The notes under the pieces: model-generated
What the model was told of the DNA's origin: nothing
Seen by the model: only the letters and a program-made list of their open reading frames with translations
Database searches by the model: none
Program-made: the position numbers and the translations under genes
Assembly: GCA_900541345.1 (NCBI GenBank)
Contig: UQJE01000003.1
Location: 11,109-75,108, forward strand
Direction of reading: 5' to 3'
Length of the DNA: 64,000 nucleotides
DNA from: an uncultured Blautia sp.
GTDB lineage: Bacteria > Bacillota > Clostridia > Lachnospirales > Lachnospiraceae
Shown here: positions 61,019-64,000 of the stretch, in pieces
How the letters are laid out: each line of letters begins with the position of its first letter
Position numbering within the stretch: the stretch's first letter is position 1

Positions 61019-62080
61019 ATACCGGAATTGATATTCCGGAGATATTGAATCTAGTGTTTTTTAAGAAAGTAATGAGCAAGGCGAAGTTCTGGCAGATGAT
61101 CGGAAGAGGTACAAGGCTTTGCAAAAACCTTATTGACGGCGGGGATAAAGAAAAATTTTATATTTTTGATTTTGGTAATAATTTTGCATTTTTCCGTATG
61201 AACAGAGGAACGTCTGCAGAGACGCGCCTTTCCTTGCAGGGAGCGATTTTTAATCTGGAATTTGAGATTGCATATAAATTGCAGGGAATAGAGTGTCAGA
61301 CGGAGAGACTGACGAAATACAGAAATCAGCTAGTGCGGCATATGGCGGGCAAAGCGGGATTTGCGGAAAAAAGCAGAAGATCTCAGTGAGATAGCAAATA
61401 TACCGGAAATTAAAGAACAGTCGGAGCTGATAAAGAAAATTTTGCATACAGATTATCTGGAACAGGGAGAAATAGACGATTTTGAAAATATTCGAAGCAA
61501 ATTAAGGAATCTGATGAAGTACATACCGGAAAGTTCCAGAAGGATTTATGAGACAGATTTTTTCGAGGAAATTTTGTCTGTAGAATGGAATGAAGCAGAG
61601 TTAGAAAATGACGATTTAAAAAATTATAAGGCAAAAGCGGAATATTATGTGCGGCAGCATCAGGACAATAAGGTGATTTTAAAATTGAAGGAAAATATTC
61701 CGCTTACAGCGGATGATATGAAGGAACTGGAAAGTATTTTGTGGAGTGAAGTAGGCAGTAAAAAGGATTATGAGGAAGAATACGGTTCGAAACCGCTAGG
61801 TGTGTTTGTACGGGAAATTGTGGGACTTGATATGGGAATTGCGAAAGCTGCTTTCGCAGAATTTCTGGATGAAACAAATCTTGACAGTCGTCAGATATAT
61901 TTTGTAAATTAGATTGTGGAATATATTGTTCATAATGGAATGATGACGGATTTTTCTGTACTTCAGGAAGCTCCTTTTACTGATAGGGGAAGTATTACAG
62001 AAGTGTTTACCGATGTATCCGTATGGTTGGGAATAAAGAATACCATCGATATGATAAACGCAAATGCTCTGGCTGCGTAA
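61005..62080 (+). pseudogene. hsdR: hsdR 3'-part remnant (frameshift and nonsense codon)
   Basis: Encodes the end of the type I restriction ATPase: GIDIPEILNLVFFKKVMSKA with motif VI QMIGRGTRLC, then the C-terminal HsdR domain. A run of six A near 61370 shifts the frame; with five A the reading would continue AEKAEDLSEIANIPEIKEQS. An in-frame TAG at 61910-61912 (likely from CAG) interrupts YFVN-IVEYIVHNGMMTDF. The true end (INANALAA) is at 62080. The nuclease and first helicase domains are absent. Clearly dead. Confidence 0.82.
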
Positions 62081-62226
62081 TTTTATCCTCTTCACGCTGG
62101 ACAGAATTGTCCAAAACATATATAATAATGCAGGAGTGAAAAGAACGGAGCAGCAAATGTGACACGATGCACCAGATATTTTGAACTCATATGATAACAT
62201 TTATATTAGGAAAAAGAGGAAAACAA

Positions 62227-63378
62227 ATGGCAGAATATAAAATCCTGAAAACAGAAGGAAGAGCAAAGCGGGCGGAGTTCCATACAGTACATGGAACGAT
62301 TCAGACTCCTGTTTTTATGAATGTGGGAACCATCGGGGCGATTAAGGGAGCAGTTTCCACAATGGACCTTTACGATATTGGAACACAGGTGGAGCTTTCT
62401 AACACATATCACCTTCATGTGCGTCCCGGAGATAAAATTGTAAAACAGCTTGGAGGTCTTCACAAATTTATGGTCTGGGACAGACCGATACTTACAGATT
62501 CCGGCGGATTCCAGGTATTTTCCCTGTCCGGACTTCGAAAAATCAAAGAAGAAGGCGTATATTTCCGTTCTCACATTGACGGACATAAAATTTTTATGGG
62601 ACCTGAGGAAAGTATGCAGATCCAGTCTAATCTTGCATCTACAATCGCAATGGCATTTGATGAATGTCCAAGCTCTGTGGCTGACAGGGATTATGTGCAG
62701 AAATCAGTGGACAGAACTACGAGATGGCTTGCAAGATGTAAAGAAGAGATGGCTCGCTTAAACAGTCTTCCGGATACCATTAATAAAGAGCAGCTTCTTT
62801 TTGGAATTAACCAGGGAGCGATTTATGAAGATATTCGTATTGCTCATGCAGAGACAATTTCCAAAATGGATTTAGACGGATATGCAATAGGCGGTCTTGC
62901 AGTAGGAGAAACGCATGCGGAAATGTATCATATTTTAGATGAGGTTGTGCCGCATCTTCCACAGAATAAGCCGACGTATCTTATGGGTGTGGGAACTCCT
63001 GCAAATATTTTGGAGGCTGTAGAAAGAGGAGTGGACTTCTTTGACTGTGTATATCCAAGCAGAAACGGACGTCACGGACACGTTTATACAAATCATGGAA
63101 AAATGAATCTTTTTAACGCAAAGTATGAGTTGGATACAAGGCCAATTGAAGAGGGATGTCAGTGTCCTGCCTGCCGTCATTACAGCAGAGCTTATATTCG
63201 TCATCTTTTAAAAGCGAAAGAAATGCTGGGAATGCGTCTTTGTGTTCTTCATAACCTGTATTTCTATAACCACATGATGGAAGAGATCAGGGATGCCCTT
63301 GATAATGGTAATTTTGCAGAATATAAGAAAATGCGTCTTGCCGGTTTTGAGGAAGGAAAAATAAACAGCAACAGATAA
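62227..63378 (+). CDS. tgt: Queuine tRNA-ribosyltransferase
   Basis: Exchanges guanine-34 for a queuosine precursor in tRNAs with GUN anticodons (383 residues). Visible: VELSNTYHLHVRPGDKIV, ILTDSGGFQVFSLSGLRKI (catalytic Asp region), GIxQGA-type FGINQGAIYEDI, GGLAVGE, the nucleophile Asp in VDFFDCVYPSRNGRHG, and the zinc site CQCPACRHYSRAYIRHLLKA with a later His. ATG 62227 follows AGAGGAAAA. A possible promoter (TTGAAC 62181, TATTAG 62204, spacing 17) precedes it. The gene lies beside yajC, as commonly seen in Firmicutes (tgt-yajC). Confidence 0.95.
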   Translation: MAEYKILKTEGRAKRAEFHTVHGTIQTPVFMNVGTIGAIKGAVSTMDLYDIGTQVELSNTYHLHVRPGDKIVKQLGGLHKFMVWDRPILTDSGGFQVFSLSGLRKIKEEGVYFRSHIDGHKIFMGPEESMQIQSNLASTIAMAFDECPSSVADRDYVQKSVDRTTRWLARCKEEMARLNSLPDTINKEQLLFGINQGAIYEDIRIAHAETISKMDLDGYAIGGLAVGETHAEMYHILDEVVPHLPQNKPTYLMGVGTPANILEAVERGVDFFDCVYPSRNGRHGHVYTNHGKMNLFNAKYELDTRPIEEGCQCPACRHYSRAYIRHLLKAKEMLGMRLCVLHNLYFYNHMMEEIRDALDNGNFAEYKKMRLAGFEEGKINSNR

Positions 63379-63410
63379 AAAAGAAATGTTGGGAAAAATA
63401 GCAAAAGCAC

Positions 63411-63439
63411 TTGAAGAAAATCAGATTTTTGTGTATGAT
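63411..63439 (+). promoter_or_regulatory. Promoter upstream of yajC
   Basis: TTGAAG (63411-63416) and TATGAT (63434-63439), 17-base spacing, about 60 bases before the yajC start. Confidence 0.5.
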
Positions 63440-63498
63440 ATGTTCTAGTGCCCTGAAGAAAAGGCATAGAATCATTAAGGCAATTAGGAGGAATTAAA

Positions 63499-63798
63499 AT
63501 GGACGCACAGAGCGGAATGGGTCTTGGAGTTACGATTATCTGGATGGTAATTCTCTTTGGAATTATGTACTTCCTGATGATTCGTCCTCAGAAAAAAGAG
63601 CAGAAGAGACTTGCAGCTATGTTAAGCGCAATGGAAGTTGGTGACAGCGTTGTTACAACAAGCGGCTTTTATGGAGTTGTCATTGACATGACAGAAGAAG
63701 ACGTAATCGTAGAATTTGGTAACAACAAAAACTGCCGTATTCCGATGAGAAAACAGGCAATTGCTGAAGTTGAAAAAGCAGAGGAAGCTTCTGCATAA
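63499..63798 (+). CDS. yajC: Preprotein translocase subunit YajC
   Basis: Small single-helix membrane protein (99 residues) associated with SecDF in protein export. N-terminal helix VTIIWMVILFGIMYFLMIRP followed by QKKEQKRLAAMLSAMEVGDS and VVTTSGFYGVVIDMTEEDVI, the family signature. RBS TTAGGAGG. Ends at its own terminator. Confidence 0.95.
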   Translation: MDAQSGMGLGVTIIWMVILFGIMYFLMIRPQKKEQKRLAAMLSAMEVGDSVVTTSGFYGVVIDMTEEDVIVEFGNNKNCRIPMRKQAIAEVEKAEEASA

Positions 63799-63815
63799 TA
63801 AAAAGTATATTTTTT

Positions 63816-63845
63816 CTGCCGGCATATTTTGCCGGCAGTTTTTTT
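63816..63845 (+). terminator. Terminator after yajC
   Basis: CTGCCGGC (63816-63823) pairs with GCCGGCAG (63831-63838), followed by seven T. Confidence 0.9.
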
Positions 63846-63873
63846 CTTGACAGCTTTGTTTTTGAACAAAAAA

Positions 63874-63975
63874 ATACTATAGAATCCATTGTAATAGACT
63901 CATATAGTATTTCTTTGATTACTCCTATGATTACCCTCGAAGTTGAAAAGGTGCAAAAGCCTTTATTTTCGAGGG
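63874..63975. repeat. Two inverted repeats at the window edge
   Basis: ATACTATA (63874-63881)/TATAGTAT (63903-63910) and CCCTCGAA (63934-63941)/TTCGAGGG (63968-63975). Each has an 8-base perfect stem with a 21-26 base loop. No coding frame of note in the final 150 bases. Purpose unknown; could be the edge of a mobile element or a tRNA region. Confidence 0.45.
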
Positions 63976-64000
63976 TTTCGAGCAGGGGATGAGAGAATCG

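Noticed and set aside
63977..64000. Possible 3' end of a minus-strand tRNA (sequence resembling an acceptor arm and T-arm start)
   Set aside because: The window ends before the T-loop is complete, the implied acceptor would begin with A, and no CCA follows, so a tRNA cannot be supported.
1..64000. CRISPR array
   Set aside because: No regularly spaced short repeats were seen on reading through; the only large tandem repeat is the coding duplication in rnfG.

Overview
The window looks like one chromosomal segment of a low-GC anaerobic Firmicute, most likely a gut Lachnospiraceae (Clostridium cluster XIVa). The signs are AGGAGG-type ribosome binding sites throughout, TTGACA/TATAAT promoters, an Rnf-type redox cluster, a 2-hydroxyacyl-CoA-dehydratase-type activase, a SpoVB-type flippase, a spore-coat-type catalase fragment, and a tmRNA whose CCA end is not encoded. 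The genus is inference; no marker gene was compared with a database.

Layout. 1-6152: lantibiotic/peptide-antibiotic sensing and export locus (permease end, frameshifted response regulator, kinase, second regulator, ABC ATPase, permease, second kinase). 6172-12670: single genes (hemerythrin, two GNAT acetyltransferases, two MATE pumps, a DUF5714-ArsC fusion, a fructose-6-phosphate aldolase-like enzyme). 12692-18447: a four-gene Rnf-like cluster (rnfC, rnfD, an enlarged rnfG, an RnfA/E-like membrane protein) facing a convergent apbE flavin transferase. 18486-20178: DUF134/NifX regulator and a radical SAM activase. 20344-23225: potassium uptake (trkH, trkA). 23373-25722: AraC regulator and MATE pump. 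25727-27989: a large serine recombinase abutting a 5'-truncated cotJC/manganese catalase. 27984-32368: AraC regulator, sugar transporter, HPr-like protein and GH78 rhamnosidase-like enzyme. 32415-38762: MBL hydrolase, ssrA (tmRNA), a two-component system, uracil-DNA glycosylase and a lipid flippase.

38840-54643: a maltodextrin/glycogen superlocus. A LacI-type repressor is divergent from an operon of malE-malF-malG, pullulanase, glycogen debranching enzyme, glycogen phosphorylase, 4-alpha-glucanotransferase and two GH13 hydrolases. None of the enzymes has a signal peptide, so imported maltodextrin would be broken down inside the cell. The transport ATPase is absent and is probably shared from elsewhere. 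54658-58899: a 1413-residue dehydratase activase. 59217-62080: a decayed type I restriction-modification locus (hsdM, hsdS and hsdR remnants, a dead tyrosine recombinase fragment) that carries an apparently intact MntA-HepT-type toxin-antitoxin pair. 62227-63845: tgt and yajC. The last 150 bases hold only inverted repeats.

The most unusual item is the rnf cluster. RnfG is about 450 residues instead of about 200, because two tandem PplA-like flavin-binding modules, identical over 284 bp, sit between the two halves of its own flavin domain. No rnfB, and no canonical rnfA or rnfE, is present next to it. Also notable are the recombinase-interrupted cotJC, a DUF134-NifX gene with an internal ribosome binding site, a terminator in the leader of a MATE gene, and a trkA that seems to start at ATT.
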